Notes: generated by a model from the sequence alone, not told the origin. Numbered from the stretch's first letter, positions 52,919 through 62,413 are shown. The stretch is DNA of 64,000 bases from G963665595 sp963665595 (GCA_963665595.2 CAXXJK010000009.1:62001-126000), one strand, 5' to 3'. Made by a program: numbers and translations.

Positions 52919-54775
52919 ATGGATTCCCTTCACATGCGTCAACGCTTTGCGTCATTACTTACTACGTGCGAACGACCTTCTCGGTATCTTGATCATGAAT
53001 ATAACGCTATCTGCAAGGATGAGACTGAATATAACTTTCATGTTGCGATGATCTATCCTGATGTGTATGAGATTGGTCAACCAAATCAGGCGGTGGCAAT
53101 TCTTTACGATATCATGAACGGGATGGATAACGTCTTCTGCGAACGTGCATATTTACCTTGGGTTGATATGATACAGGGTATGCGTGCTGAAGGGCTTCCT
53201 CTTGTTTCTCTCGAAACCTTTACGCCATTAGCTTCGTTTGATCTTCTCGGTATTACGTTACCTCACGAGATGGCTTATACCAACGTGCTCGAAATACTGG
53301 ATCTTTCTGCTATCCCGTTACGTGCACAGGCAAGAGGGGAAGACGATCCGCTCGTCATTGGTGGCGGACCGTGTGTCTATAATCCTGAGCAGATTTCACC
53401 ATTCTTTGATGCCCTAGTAATAGGTGAGGGCGAGGAGGTGATGGTCGAAATCGTTGAACTTTTGCAGCATCTTAACGCACAGGGTGTCAGCCGTCATGAT
53501 ACGCTCCTATCGCTTGCCGCTATCGATGGAGTTTATGTTCCGTCCTTGTATGACGTGGTGCAGGGACGTGCGGTTCCTCACCATCCTGATATTCCAGCGA
53601 TCATACATAAACGAGTGCTCAAAGATTTTGACGCGACTCCTATAAACATTGAGCCGATTGTACCTTACGAAGAATTGGTCCATGATCGATTCAATGTTGA
53701 GGTGCTACGAGGATGTTGTCGGGGGTGCCGATTCTGTCAAGCGGGCATGACGTACCGTCCTGTACGCGAACGCAGCGCAGACGCTATTGTCTCCGCTGCG
53801 ATTCAAGGTCTTCGTTGCACGGGGTATGATGAGGTTTCTCTCACTTCGCTTTCGACAACGGATCATTCACAGATTGAGTCTATCCTGCGTCGTCTCAATC
53901 ATGCATTTGAAGACCAAGGAATAAGTATTTCAGTTCCTTCTCAACGTCTTGACCGTTTTGGGGTAGAGATGGCTCGTTTAGTGGCGGGAAGTAAGAAAGG
54001 TGGTCTCACTCTTGCTCCCGAGGCGGGGACACAACGGCTGCGCGATCGCATCAACAAGAATGTCACCGAAGACGAATTGATGGATGCCATTACTCATGCA
54101 TTCGAAGCGGGATGGCGCCATGCGAAACTGTATTTCATGATAGGTCTTCCGGGCGAGACCGATGAAGATATTATCGGTATTGCAAAACTGGCCAATGCTG
54201 CTTATGCAAAGGCAAAAGCCTGTGTTCCTGAGACAGAGCGTGGAAATGTTCGTTTAGGAATATCTTGCGCTGTGTTTGTACCTAAACCTGCTACACCATT
54301 TCAATGGTGTGGACAAATTTCGCGTGAAGAAGTTAAGAGGCGCATAACGTTATTGCTCGCATCGCATGTGCACAGAGCTATTGATGTACGATGGCATGAT
54401 TCGGAGACCTCATTGATCGAAGCCGCTATGTCACGTGGAGGTCGCGAGATGGCCGATGTGATTGAGGAAGCATGGCGACGAGGTGCATTATTTGATGCAT
54501 GGACTGAGCACTTCGATTTTGCACGGTGGCTTGCTGCAAGCGCGACAGTCGGCGTTGATCTGGAAGCTACCGCGCAGCGCCAACTCCAACTCGACGAGCC
54601 TCTTCCGTGGGATCATATTTCATGTGGTGTGCATAAAGAATATCTGATCAGAGAATATGAGCGCGCGGAGCGAGAAAAGACTACGCCCGATTGTTCTTTT
54701 GCTGCGTGCACTGGTTGCGGCATTTGTGCCGATCTTAACGTGAACACTGTTTTAGCTGGTGAGAAACGTGGCTGA
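52919..54775 (+). CDS. Radical SAM protein of the TIGR03960 type (B12-binding-like N-terminus)
   Basis: 618 residues. The N-terminal 220 residues resemble a cobalamin-binding-like domain (HVAMIYPDVYEIGQPNQAVA). The radical SAM cysteines are in LRGCCRGCRFCQAG, followed by YDEVSLTSLSTTD and LAPEAGTQRLRD. The C-terminus has the CTGCGIC motif. In many Actinobacteria this gene and the following DUF2344 gene form a fixed pair upstream of rne and rplU. Their function is unestablished, with a role in RNA or tRNA modification often suggested. Coupled to the next gene by an 8-base overlap. Confidence 0.88.
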   Translation: MDSLHMRQRFASLLTTCERPSRYLDHEYNAICKDETEYNFHVAMIYPDVYEIGQPNQAVAILYDIMNGMDNVFCERAYLPWVDMIQGMRAEGLPLVSLETFTPLASFDLLGITLPHEMAYTNVLEILDLSAIPLRAQARGEDDPLVIGGGPCVYNPEQISPFFDALVIGEGEEVMVEIVELLQHLNAQGVSRHDTLLSLAAIDGVYVPSLYDVVQGRAVPHHPDIPAIIHKRVLKDFDATPINIEPIVPYEELVHDRFNVEVLRGCCRGCRFCQAGMTYRPVRERSADAIVSAAIQGLRCTGYDEVSLTSLSTTDHSQIESILRRLNHAFEDQGISISVPSQRLDRFGVEMARLVAGSKKGGLTLAPEAGTQRLRDRINKNVTEDELMDAITHAFEAGWRHAKLYFMIGLPGETDEDIIGIAKLANAAYAKAKACVPETERGNVRLGISCAVFVPKPATPFQWCGQISREEVKRRITLLLASHVHRAIDVRWHDSETSLIEAAMSRGGREMADVIEEAWRRGALFDAWTEHFDFARWLAASATVGVDLEATAQRQLQLDEPLPWDHISCGVHKEYLIREYERAEREKTTPDCSFAACTGCGICADLNVNTVLAGEKRG

Positions 54776-55502
54776 TGAGTTTCGTATTAGAATTCGTTAT
54801 CGTAAAACCGGGCGCCTACGCTATCTCTCACATCTCGAAGTTGTTCGCACGATGGAACGCTCCATCCGTCGAGCGGGTATTCCCTTTGCGGTTACTAAGG
54901 GGTTTTCGCCGCATATGAGGCTTGCGTTTGGTTGGGCACTCCCGGTGGGAACCGGAAGTTTTGATGAGTATCTTGATGTCATAATGACCTCCTATTGCGA
55001 TGTCGAGGAACTGCTGAAGCAGCTTAAAGTGGTAACGCCGGCATCGCTTGCTCCCCTTGAGATAACCTACATTGATATGAAAGATCCGTCGCCTACTACT
55101 TATTTCACCATTTCGCGCTATGAAATCTATGTTGCAGGTATATCGGCATCGTTACTTCAAACAGCTGCAGACGCGGTGATGACACGTGGAAATCTTACGG
55201 TCATACATAAGAAGAAGGAAAAGCTGCTCAACCTGAATGATATGGTTGCCGAGTTGCCACATTGTGAGGAAAGAGATGATGATCACGCTGAAACAGACGA
55301 GGCGCTCATAAACGCATCTTTTCCTCTTGTTTTAATGACGTGTGCGACTCGAGCAACTGAACGTGGCTGTTTGCGAGCAAGCCTTCTTTTTGAAGAAATA
55401 ATAAAAGAGTTGCCTGATGGACAACGACCAACGCTGGTGTCGCTCACGAGGATATCTCAGCTTCACGAGAAGGATGCTTCGGCCTCAGGTTACTCGTGCT
55501 AA
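54768..55502 (+). CDS. DUF2344/TIGR03936 family protein, partner of the radical SAM protein
   Basis: 244 residues from GTG 54768 (GGTGAG four bases upstream; GTG 54759 also possible). Conserved pieces are RIRYRKTGRLRYLSHLEVVR at the start, RAGIPFAVTKGFSPHMRLAFG, and LPVGTGSFDEYLDV, the typical DUF2344 signature. The family occurs only with the TIGR03960-type radical SAM protein, often fused to it, so they probably act on the same substrate. The usual next gene, rne, is missing here; tyrS follows. Confidence 0.88.
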   Translation: MADEFRIRIRYRKTGRLRYLSHLEVVRTMERSIRRAGIPFAVTKGFSPHMRLAFGWALPVGTGSFDEYLDVIMTSYCDVEELLKQLKVVTPASLAPLEITYIDMKDPSPTTYFTISRYEIYVAGISASLLQTAADAVMTRGNLTVIHKKKEKLLNLNDMVAELPHCEERDDDHAETDEALINASFPLVLMTCATRATERGCLRASLLFEEIIKELPDGQRPTLVSLTRISQLHEKDASASGYSC

Positions 55503-55579
55503 AATGTGAAGCACCCCATATTGATGAATGTTGTATTCAATGCTCTGTGCATTTGTTAGATAAAAATGAGGAAAGAACT

Positions 55580-56803
55580 ATGCTGCCAATAAAAGAACAA
55601 CTTAAGGTAATAAAGAGCGGTGTCGACGGGCTTATCCCCGAGAAACTGTTGATTGAAAAGCTGGGACGGAATACGCCGCTGCGAGTTAAGCTGGGTGTAG
55701 ACCCAACTGCTCCGGACCTGCATCTAGGGCATGCTGTACCTCTCAGAAAAATGCGTCAGTTTCAAGATATGGGTCATCAGATTGTGCTGATCATTGGAGA
55801 CGCCACGGCACTTATCGGAGACCCATCGGGACGTAACGCGACACGCCCTCCATTAACAAAGGATCAGATCGAAGAGAATGCTCAAACCTATGTGGAACAG
55901 GCATTCAAGATTCTTGATCCTGAACGAACTGAACTTCGTTGGAACTCTGAATGGATCTATGATCTTGACCTTGCGGGGCTTCTTTCGTTAGCGAGTAATT
56001 TTACCGTTGCACGCATTCTTGAACGAGATGATTTTTCAAAACGTTATCATAATCAACAGCCGATTGCGTTGCATGAGTTTCTCTATCCTCTCATGCAGGC
56101 ATACGATTCTGTCATGATACATGCTGATGTGGAAATGGGCGGTTCTGATCAACTATTTAACTTGTTGGCCGGACGTGAGCTCATGGAGAAGATGCAGATG
56201 GAACCTCAGGTTTGTTTGACACTGCCTCTCCTTGAGGGTACTGACGGCATACAGAAGATGAGCAAGAGTTATGGCAATTATATTGGTCTTACCGATGCGC
56301 CAGAAGAAATGTTTGGAAAGGTCATGAGCATTCCCGATGAGCTTATGCTGAAATACTATCGTCTTGCCTCGACGGAGGATGTAGACACCATTGACAAAAT
56401 TGAACAGGGCCTTGCTGAAGATAGACTTCATCCCAATAAGATCAAACGCGCTCTTGCGCGTAATATTGTCACCGCCTATTACACTGAAGATGTTGCAATG
56501 TTTGCCGAGGAACAGTTTGACCGGGTATTCAAGAGCCACGATATTCCTGATGATGTTGAAGAGGTTGTTTGCGACCTTACTCCTAATGATGAGGGTACGA
56601 TATATCTTGCGGCGTTGATACATTCTATCGGGTTTGCCTCAAGTGCCGCTGAGGCGCGTCGTCTTATTGATGGCGGTGGAGTCAAGATTGACGGCAATGC
56701 GTTGCCGGAAAAATCGTATCATATTGATCCTGAAACCATTACAAATCATGTTCTGCAGGTGGGCAAGCGTAAATTTGCGCGCATCACGGGAGCTCATAAC
56801 TGA
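55580..56803 (+). CDS. tyrS: Tyrosyl-tRNA synthetase
   Basis: 407 residues. Class I motifs: HLGH in DPTAPDLHLGHAVPL (HIGH equivalent) and KMSKS in GIQKMSKSYGNYIGL; the C-terminal 65 residues form an S4 RNA-binding domain (LIDGGGVKIDGNALP). The sequence is of the TyrRS-2 (TyrZ-like) branch, recognised by the longer DATALIGDPSGRNATRP insertion. ATG 55580 follows AGGAAAG; a longer frame from 55496 has no such site. No T-box fits in the 77 bases before it. Confidence 0.94.
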   Translation: MLPIKEQLKVIKSGVDGLIPEKLLIEKLGRNTPLRVKLGVDPTAPDLHLGHAVPLRKMRQFQDMGHQIVLIIGDATALIGDPSGRNATRPPLTKDQIEENAQTYVEQAFKILDPERTELRWNSEWIYDLDLAGLLSLASNFTVARILERDDFSKRYHNQQPIALHEFLYPLMQAYDSVMIHADVEMGGSDQLFNLLAGRELMEKMQMEPQVCLTLPLLEGTDGIQKMSKSYGNYIGLTDAPEEMFGKVMSIPDELMLKYYRLASTEDVDTIDKIEQGLAEDRLHPNKIKRALARNIVTAYYTEDVAMFAEEQFDRVFKSHDIPDDVEEVVCDLTPNDEGTIYLAALIHSIGFASSAAEARRLIDGGGVKIDGNALPEKSYHIDPETITNHVLQVGKRKFARITGAHN

Positions 56804-56854
56804 GCGGGTATGTCAGCGCGAGTACTCGCTGACGAGTCATGATAGGGGATCAGC

Positions 56855-57496
56855 GTGGCTCAGGGTAATGATAGACGATCGAAATATCGGTTTATAGGAG
56901 ACTTCTTCTCATATGTGCTCTATATCGTTGCGCCTTTGATCCTGATAGTCGTAATGTTCAATTTTTATATACTGTTTGTCGGTCATGATGAGGGCTTGAC
57001 GATCGTTTTTCTAGTGGCTCTTTTTGCTCTCATCATCATGCAGATACTTTTGTGGGGAACACGACTGGGGCGTTATTTTGAAAAGAGGTATAAGCGCATC
57101 ATTTTTTCGTTTACCCCCTTGATAGATTCGTTTATTCTTGCATATTTCTTTTTCTGTATCTCAGATATTTTGGTGGAAAGTCCGAATAGTTTTGTTATAT
57201 ACGTTGTTGTTATTTGTTTTGTGCTTGCATACAGCGTGGCAGTTAACTACTATTTCGTCTTGCCCGATTGGCGTCCTGCGCTTATATGTCTTGCCGCGAC
57301 CTGTTCGTTGATCTCGCTCATCCTCTATTTTGTCAGTGCACTCAATCCGGGCATTTCTAGTTCAGATGTGTTTCTTTTTATTAGGCTTGCGTTTCTTTTA
57401 AACAGTGCTGGATCTGGTATTGCTGCGGTTATTAAAGAAGTGATATTGGCTAAGAGTTCCTTAGATACCCACAAATCCGATGATCAGGAGGACTGA
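56855..57496 (+). CDS. Hypothetical integral membrane protein
   Basis: 213 residues, GTG start, with about six hydrophobic segments and short basic N- and C-terminal tails. No known family motif is visible. The last segment ends KSSLDTHKSDDQED, a charged cytoplasmic tail. It lies 51 bases after tyrS and 3 bases before a NYN-domain gene with which it is surely co-transcribed; a functional connection is possible but unsupported. Confidence 0.7.
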   Translation: MAQGNDRRSKYRFIGDFFSYVLYIVAPLILIVVMFNFYILFVGHDEGLTIVFLVALFALIIMQILLWGTRLGRYFEKRYKRIIFSFTPLIDSFILAYFFFCISDILVESPNSFVIYVVVICFVLAYSVAVNYYFVLPDWRPALICLAATCSLISLILYFVSALNPGISSSDVFLFIRLAFLLNSAGSGIAAVIKEVILAKSSLDTHKSDDQED

Positions 57497-57499
57497 TGT

Positions 57500-58465
57500 A
57501 TGGAAGACAATAAGCACTTCGCGCTACTTATAGATTCGGATAATGTGTCTGCAAAATATATGAAGGCTATTCTTGATGAGATGACCAAGCATGGTACGGT
57601 TACCTATAAACGTATCTATGGAGACTGGACAAGTAATCAGACTGCCCGTTGGAAAGGAGTACTGGCAGAAAACTCCGTTACTCCAATTCAGCAATTTGCA
57701 AACACCCTGGGGAAAAACGCTACGGATTCGACACTGATTATTGATGCCATGGATATCCTCTATACCGGCAATGTCCAAGGATTTTGCATTGTTTCAAGCG
57801 ATTCGGACTTCACGCGTCTCGCGAGTCGTTTGCGAGAAAGTGGTATGGCGGTCATAGGCATGGGAGAGGAAAAAACGCCCAAATCATTTCGAGCCGCTTG
57901 TTCTATTTTCACAAACCTTGAGGTTCTTATTGCTGACGATGAGGCTCAGCCGGACGATCAAGTGGCAATGGTGAAAAAGAGACGCCGCAACGCAAAGGGC
58001 GACGGTGTTTCAAAAGGTGCCGTGCATGATGCTATCATAGATATAATTAATGAGAACAATGATCAGGGCAAGCCCACTTCTCTGGCTGAGGTGGGAAGTC
58101 GCTTGGTAAACAAATACCCAGATTTTGACGTGCGTAGTTTTGGCTACAGCGTGCTTTCTAAATTTCTTGAAGAATTTGACAATCTTAAACTCATCAAACG
58201 CGAAGACAGTGTATTTGTAGGACTTTCTGAAGATAAGCGCTCACAGGATGAGATTGCTACCTTTATTCGAAGTACCGTAGAGTTTCGTGGCATTGAAGGC
58301 ATAGATCTTGGCGCTCTGGGAACCATGGTTCATGAGAGATTTCCTCACTTCAAGGTAAAAGATTACGGATTCTCACAGTTTTCAAAATTTGTGCGTGCCA
58401 TTGAGGGCATAACCATTTCAGATGATGAAAATGGTTCAGATCATGTATATCCAAACATAGATTGA
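57500..58465 (+). CDS. NYN-domain putative RNase with two OST-HTH/LOTUS domains
   Basis: 321 residues. Residues 1-150 form a NYN (PIN-like) nuclease domain of the LabA type, with acidic residues in LLIDSDNVS, LIIDAMDIL and VSSDSDFTRLASRL as the expected metal site. Two OST-HTH/LOTUS modules follow: about residues 175-245 (VHDAIIDIINENN to YSVLSKFLEEF) and 255-315 (DEIATFIRSTVEF to FSQFSKFVRAI). LOTUS domains bind RNA. It would be an RNA-directed ribonuclease, target unknown. The stop is 2 bases from the stop of a convergent ATPase gene. Confidence 0.85.
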   Translation: MEDNKHFALLIDSDNVSAKYMKAILDEMTKHGTVTYKRIYGDWTSNQTARWKGVLAENSVTPIQQFANTLGKNATDSTLIIDAMDILYTGNVQGFCIVSSDSDFTRLASRLRESGMAVIGMGEEKTPKSFRAACSIFTNLEVLIADDEAQPDDQVAMVKKRRRNAKGDGVSKGAVHDAIIDIINENNDQGKPTSLAEVGSRLVNKYPDFDVRSFGYSVLSKFLEEFDNLKLIKREDSVFVGLSEDKRSQDEIATFIRSTVEFRGIEGIDLGALGTMVHERFPHFKVKDYGFSQFSKFVRAIEGITISDDENGSDHVYPNID

Positions 58466-58467
58466 CG

Positions 58468-59745
58468 TTAGGTAAGACTCGCGAGCAGTTCTTCGGCGGT
58501 TATCAGTTTCATGATATGCATACGATGAGCATAGGCTTGTGCGTCATCTGAAAGCGGATGTTTCACAAACAAAAAATAGTGTATTTGTTCAACTGTGTCA
58601 TGTGCTACTCCGCTGACGCGAAAGAACAAGCCTGCTTTATGAGCGACCGCTTTTAAAGCTTTCAATTCGTCAAACTCGTCGTCCCAAAGGCAATCAGCAA
58701 AGATGAAATGAGTCTGATCGGCATTACAGCCGACGATATCTATTAGTATGCGTTGGCCGTTGGTCGGATGAGTATCCCACCAGGCTCCCGTTTCGATGAT
58801 GCGGTCTTGTGCAGAAAAATAGACATGAAGCCAATCTTGAGCAATACGGGCTAGATACCGATTGTGCTGTACTCCCTCATATAGGTTAAACAAACCGCAG
58901 TTTGTAATGAAGTAGCGGCCACGTCTTGGCCTTGAACGAGTATCGACACTGTCTGATGTGCTGTTTTTTGCAGATATGGTTTGATCGATAGTCTTAAAGG
59001 CACTTTCAAAGGGTTCTGTTTTCTCAACCCAACCATGTGCGATAAGCCGATTAAGATAGGGAAGGAGTTTAGTTCTTGTTTCTCCACAGTAATCCGCAAT
59101 TTCTGAAATCCGATTTGCTCCTTCTGCAAGAGCATATAGTATGCTTTGATAAAGCGTTATTTCACGGAACTGATATCTGAGGTGATTTTCAATATCGGCA
59201 ACGTGAACCGTTCCGGCCATAAACGATGGCACGCCTCCTGTTGCTAGCATGTAATCGAGCAGTGTGGCTGCCGGAGTGTCTGCGTGCAGAATAGTTCGCA
59301 GTTCTACTGCTCCTAAGGGTTCTAAAAATATCCTTTGAATAGTTTCATCGTCTGGTGATATAGGGTGGTAGGATCTACAGGTTATAAGCAGTGAAAACGT
59401 TTGGGACGCGCACAGCATTCGATAGAACTCTATATCGCCAGGCAATACGTCATCAATTACTATTAGATCAAACGGTAATGTATCGCGTTTTGTTAGACGT
59501 ACAAGCTTCTCAAGACGTCCTGACTCGACAATTCGATTTGCGTGAGCGGCCTGAAACCAAAGAGTACTACCCTTCTTATGCTGTACTTCCTCAATGGCCT
59601 TACGAGCAATATATGTTTTGCCCATGCCCGATGCACCCTGTATTACTATTGTTTCGCGCTGGTGTCTCTGAAGTAGGGTGAAAAGATGTTGTAGTGTTGC
59701 GGGTCGATAGCAGTCTTTTGTATTGTATGATGGTTCTTCAGTCAT
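58468..59745 (-). CDS. Archaeal-type AAA/STAND-like ATPase with DUF234-like C-terminus
   Basis: 425 residues. The P-loop GASGMGKT is at residues 37-44, and the Walker B strand FDLIVIDDV at 92-100. A helical lid (AVELRTILH and MLATGGVPSFM) follows, then a winged-helix region (ANRISEIADYCGETRTKLLPYL) and a C-terminal domain resembling DUF234, in which DIVGCNADQTHFIFADCLW fits a PD-(D/E)xK nuclease-like core. Such proteins are common in archaea and anaerobes and their job is unknown. It is the only minus-strand gene in this 20-kb part and convergent with the NYN gene. Confidence 0.8.
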   Translation of the reverse strand: MTEEPSYNTKDCYRPATLQHLFTLLQRHQRETIVIQGASGMGKTYIARKAIEEVQHKKGSTLWFQAAHANRIVESGRLEKLVRLTKRDTLPFDLIVIDDVLPGDIEFYRMLCASQTFSLLITCRSYHPISPDDETIQRIFLEPLGAVELRTILHADTPAATLLDYMLATGGVPSFMAGTVHVADIENHLRYQFREITLYQSILYALAEGANRISEIADYCGETRTKLLPYLNRLIAHGWVEKTEPFESAFKTIDQTISAKNSTSDSVDTRSRPRRGRYFITNCGLFNLYEGVQHNRYLARIAQDWLHVYFSAQDRIIETGAWWDTHPTNGQRILIDIVGCNADQTHFIFADCLWDDEFDELKALKAVAHKAGLFFRVSGVAHDTVEQIHYFLFVKHPLSDDAQAYAHRMHIMKLITAEELLASLT

Positions 59746-59832
59746 AGTTCTCCTTAGTTTGTATAATCATAATAATACAAAAATCACTTTGTTGCATCTT
59801 TGTGAAGAGAACTACGTATGTTCACGTTTTCA

Positions 59833-59861
59833 TTGACGGAGATGGCGTGCCTCGTTACATT
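59833..59861 (+). promoter_or_regulatory. Promoter of the rplU-rpmA operon
   Basis: TTGACG (59833-59838) and TACATT (59856-59861) are 17 bases apart. The predicted start near 59868 gives an 80-base leader containing a strong hairpin. Confidence 0.65.
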
Positions 59862-59887
59862 GTTTCTTGCGTTAATGTACATAACCT

Positions 59888-59924
59888 GTACCAATGCTCG
59901 TGAGGGCTGTATGTTCATTGGTAC
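59888..59924 (+). promoter_or_regulatory. Leader hairpin before rplU
   Basis: Perfect nine-base arms GTACCAATG (59888-59896) and CATTGGTAC (59916-59924), loop 19, in the 5' leader of rplU, 24 bases before the ATG. Leaders of L21 genes in Gram-positives often carry an autoregulatory structure; that this is one is inference. Confidence 0.5.
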
Positions 59925-59948
59925 GATAGATGGAAAGGCAATAACCCT

Positions 59949-60482
59949 ATGTATGCAATCATTGCTACCGGTGGCAAGCAGTACAAAGTCGCCGAGGGAG
60001 ATATCATCGATGTCGAATTGCTTCCCGCTGAGGTAGGGGATACACTCGATTTCGATATCATCTTTCTCGCAGACGGTGACAAAATCATCACCGATGCCGA
60101 TAAACTTTCGAAAGCATCCTGTGCTGGCGAAGTTATTGAGCAATTCAAAGGTGATAAGCAGCTTGTCTTTAAATTTAAGAAGCGTAAGCGATATAAGGTA
60201 CTTCGCGGCCACCGTCAGAACCTGATGAAGGTCAAGATTACCAGCATTGCTGCCACTGCCGCGCGTGCGACGAAGGCCGTTGCAGAAAAGACAGCGACCG
60301 AAGATGCCGCGGAGAAAACTCCGACAACCAAAAAGGCTCCGGCTGCTCGCAAGACAGCTACGGCTGCCGTTCAAGATAAGTCGGCGTCGGAAGAAACTGC
60401 TGTCAAGGCTACTCCCGCGAAAACGGCGAAGTCTTCTGCCAAGAAAACAGCGGCTCCTGCTGATGAAGTATCAGCTGAGTAG
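59949..60482 (+). CDS. rplU: Ribosomal protein L21 with long basic C-terminal tail
   Basis: 177 residues. The first 100 are a complete L21 (YAIIATGGKQYKVAEGDIID, then KKRKRYKVLRGHRQNLMKVKI). The remaining 75 residues are a low-complexity Ala/Lys/Thr-rich tail with repeats of the TKKAPAARKTA kind, like histone H1/HU tails in Actinobacteria. GGAAAGG about ten bases upstream supports ATG 59949. The gene is followed 16 bases later by rpmA. Confidence 0.95.
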   Translation: MYAIIATGGKQYKVAEGDIIDVELLPAEVGDTLDFDIIFLADGDKIITDADKLSKASCAGEVIEQFKGDKQLVFKFKKRKRYKVLRGHRQNLMKVKITSIAATAARATKAVAEKTATEDAAEKTPTTKKAPAARKTATAAVQDKSASEETAVKATPAKTAKSSAKKTAAPADEVSAE

Positions 60483-60498
60483 GAAGCAGGTATAGAAA

Positions 60499-60750
60499 AT
60501 GGCACATAAAAAAGGTCTCGGCTCTACTCGTAATGGTCGTGATTCTCATGCAAAACGATTAGGCTGCAAACGTTTTTCCGGTGAAACGGTGACAACAGGC
60601 ACGATTCTTGTCCGTCAGCGCGGCACTCATATCCATCCAGGCGACAACGTTGGTCGGGGTGGAGACGACACATTGTTTGCTCTTCAAGATGGTACGGTCG
60701 AATACACTCATGGCGAGAAACGCCGTGTTCATGTTCGCATTGCCGAATAA
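60499..60750 (+). CDS. rpmA: Ribosomal protein L27
   Basis: 83 residues. The opening AHKKGLGSTRNGRDSHAKRLG and the loop RQRGTHIHPGDNVGRGGDD are the L27 signature. The N-terminus of mature L27 reaches the peptidyl-transferase centre. There is no cleavable pre-sequence of the Firmicute kind. The operon ends with a terminator. Confidence 0.97.
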   Translation: MAHKKGLGSTRNGRDSHAKRLGCKRFSGETVTTGTILVRQRGTHIHPGDNVGRGGDDTLFALQDGTVEYTHGEKRRVHVRIAE

Positions 60751-60772
60751 CTGATCATCGATCAGACGTTTC

Positions 60773-60814
60773 GGACCTCTCGTTCGTGTAATCGGGCGAG
60801 AGGTCCTTTCTTTT
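60773..60814 (+). terminator. Rho-independent terminator after rpmA
   Basis: Perfect ten-base arms GGACCTCTCG (60773-60782) and CGAGAGGTCC (60797-60806), followed by TTTCTTTTT. Confidence 0.9.
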
Positions 60815-60919
60815 TCTTCTATGACAAGACGCACAGGCAGTAGAATGGATATATAAAAGACCGTAGGATAATTATTGTCAGGTATCTGACATCATGATTT
60901 TTGATAATGAGGGAACAAG

Positions 60920-62413
60920 ATGTTCATCGATCAATGCCATATCCATGTACGAGGCGGCGACGGCGGTGCTGGCTGCATGTCATTTCGTCGCGAAGCGCAT
61001 GTCCCAAGAGGTGGTCCTGACGGTGGTGACGGAGGCCGGGGCGGCGACATCATATTAGAGGCCGACAATGCCGTTTCATCGCTCATTGATTATCGATTCA
61101 AGCATCATTTTAAAGCCGAGAGAGGTACTCACGGTAAAGGTGCCAAAATGCATGGTGCTGATGGCGATGATCTCATTTTGAAGGTCCCCCTCGGCACGGT
61201 TGCTCATATTTTCAATATTGAGACTAAAGAGACCGGTGAACTCATCGCAGATCTTACCCATCAGGGTGAGCGTGTGATTGTCGCTAAGGGTGGTCAGGGT
61301 GGCTTGGGAAACATTCACTTTGTGACACCGACGCGTCGAGCTCCGGCGTTTGCGGAATTGGGCGAGCCCGCAGAAGAATGCTGGATTGAGCTTGAGATGA
61401 AGTTGATGGCCGACGCGGCGCTTGTTGGCATGCCCTCAGTGGGCAAATCATCACTTATCGCTCGTATGAGCGCGGCACGTCCTAAGATAGCTGATTACCC
61501 ATTTACCACGCTTGTTCCTAATCTCGGTGTTGTCCGCTCAGGCGAATATAGCTTTGTCGTTGCAGATATTCCCGGGCTTATCAAAGGAGCAGCTGAAGGC
61601 AAGGGGCTCGGACATGAGTTTTTGCGTCATATAGAGCGTACCGCACTTATATTGCATGTGGTTGATATTACTGGTTCGTATGAACAGCGTGATCCGATAG
61701 AAGATTACCAGATCATACAACAGGAGTTATCACTCTATGCTCATGAACTTTCAGAAAGACCTGTTATCGTTGTAGCTAACAAGATTGATATGCCGGGTTT
61801 TGAGGATGCCCTTGAACGTTTCCGGGCCTATATTCATGCAGAGGCCGTCAAGCGAGCGGGTGGTAACGAGTACGATGACAGCGTCGTGGCAAACTCACGG
61901 GTCTTTGCTGTTTCTGCGGCTACGGGCGAGGGTATGGACGCGCTCATTGCGGCAACCGCTCAGAAGGTTCATGAGTTGAGAGTTCAGGCTGCTGCAGACG
62001 CAGAAGCGGGCCAGCGATATGGCCAGATATGGGAGCATCATCGCTTAGCGCGCGATGCCGCCTTCACGGTAAAGAATCTTGGAGGAGGTGTTTTTCGCGT
62101 CGAGGGTGGTAAGGTTGAGCGTATGGTGATCCAAACCGAATGGGACAACGAAGAGGCCATTGCCTACCTGCAGCGTCGTCTTGAGAAGATGGGCGTGGAA
62201 AAAGCGCTTGATGCAGCCGGAGCCCGTCCCGGCGATGAAGTTCGTATCCTTGAACGAGCGTTCTACTATCAAAGTGCTCACTGGGATGGAGAAACAGACG
62301 AGGACGAAGAGTATTACGATATTCAAAAGTTGAATAAAACTGACCACGATGTTGTCAGTTTTATCGTGGGAGAAGATGACTCATGTGACGAAGGAGCGCA
62401 CGGGTGTGATTGA
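60920..62413 (+). CDS. obgE: GTPase ObgE/CgtA
   Basis: A ribosome-assembly GTPase, 497 residues. The N-terminal glycine-rich Obg fold (GGDGGAGCMSFRREAHVP), then the G domain from about residue 165 with G1 GMPSVGKSS, the G2 region YPFTTLVPNLG, G3 VADIPGL, and G4 NKID. The C-terminal OCT domain spans about residues 370-450, followed by an acidic tail. G1 reads GMPSVGKS where most Obg proteins have GxPNVGKS. Transcribed separately from rplU-rpmA; it overlaps proB by 8 bases. Confidence 0.95.
   Translation: MFIDQCHIHVRGGDGGAGCMSFRREAHVPRGGPDGGDGGRGGDIILEADNAVSSLIDYRFKHHFKAERGTHGKGAKMHGADGDDLILKVPLGTVAHIFNIETKETGELIADLTHQGERVIVAKGGQGGLGNIHFVTPTRRAPAFAELGEPAEECWIELEMKLMADAALVGMPSVGKSSLIARMSAARPKIADYPFTTLVPNLGVVRSGEYSFVVADIPGLIKGAAEGKGLGHEFLRHIERTALILHVVDITGSYEQRDPIEDYQIIQQELSLYAHELSERPVIVVANKIDMPGFEDALERFRAYIHAEAVKRAGGNEYDDSVVANSRVFAVSAATGEGMDALIAATAQKVHELRVQAAADAEAGQRYGQIWEHHRLARDAAFTVKNLGGGVFRVEGGKVERMVIQTEWDNEEAIAYLQRRLEKMGVEKALDAAGARPGDEVRILERAFYYQSAHWDGETDEDEEYYDIQKLNKTDHDVVSFIVGEDDSCDEGAHGCD

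Noticed and set aside
59784..60374. 196-codon minus-strand frame across rplU
   Set aside because: It is the complement of the low-complexity rplU tail and L21 core; L21 on the plus strand is unmistakable.
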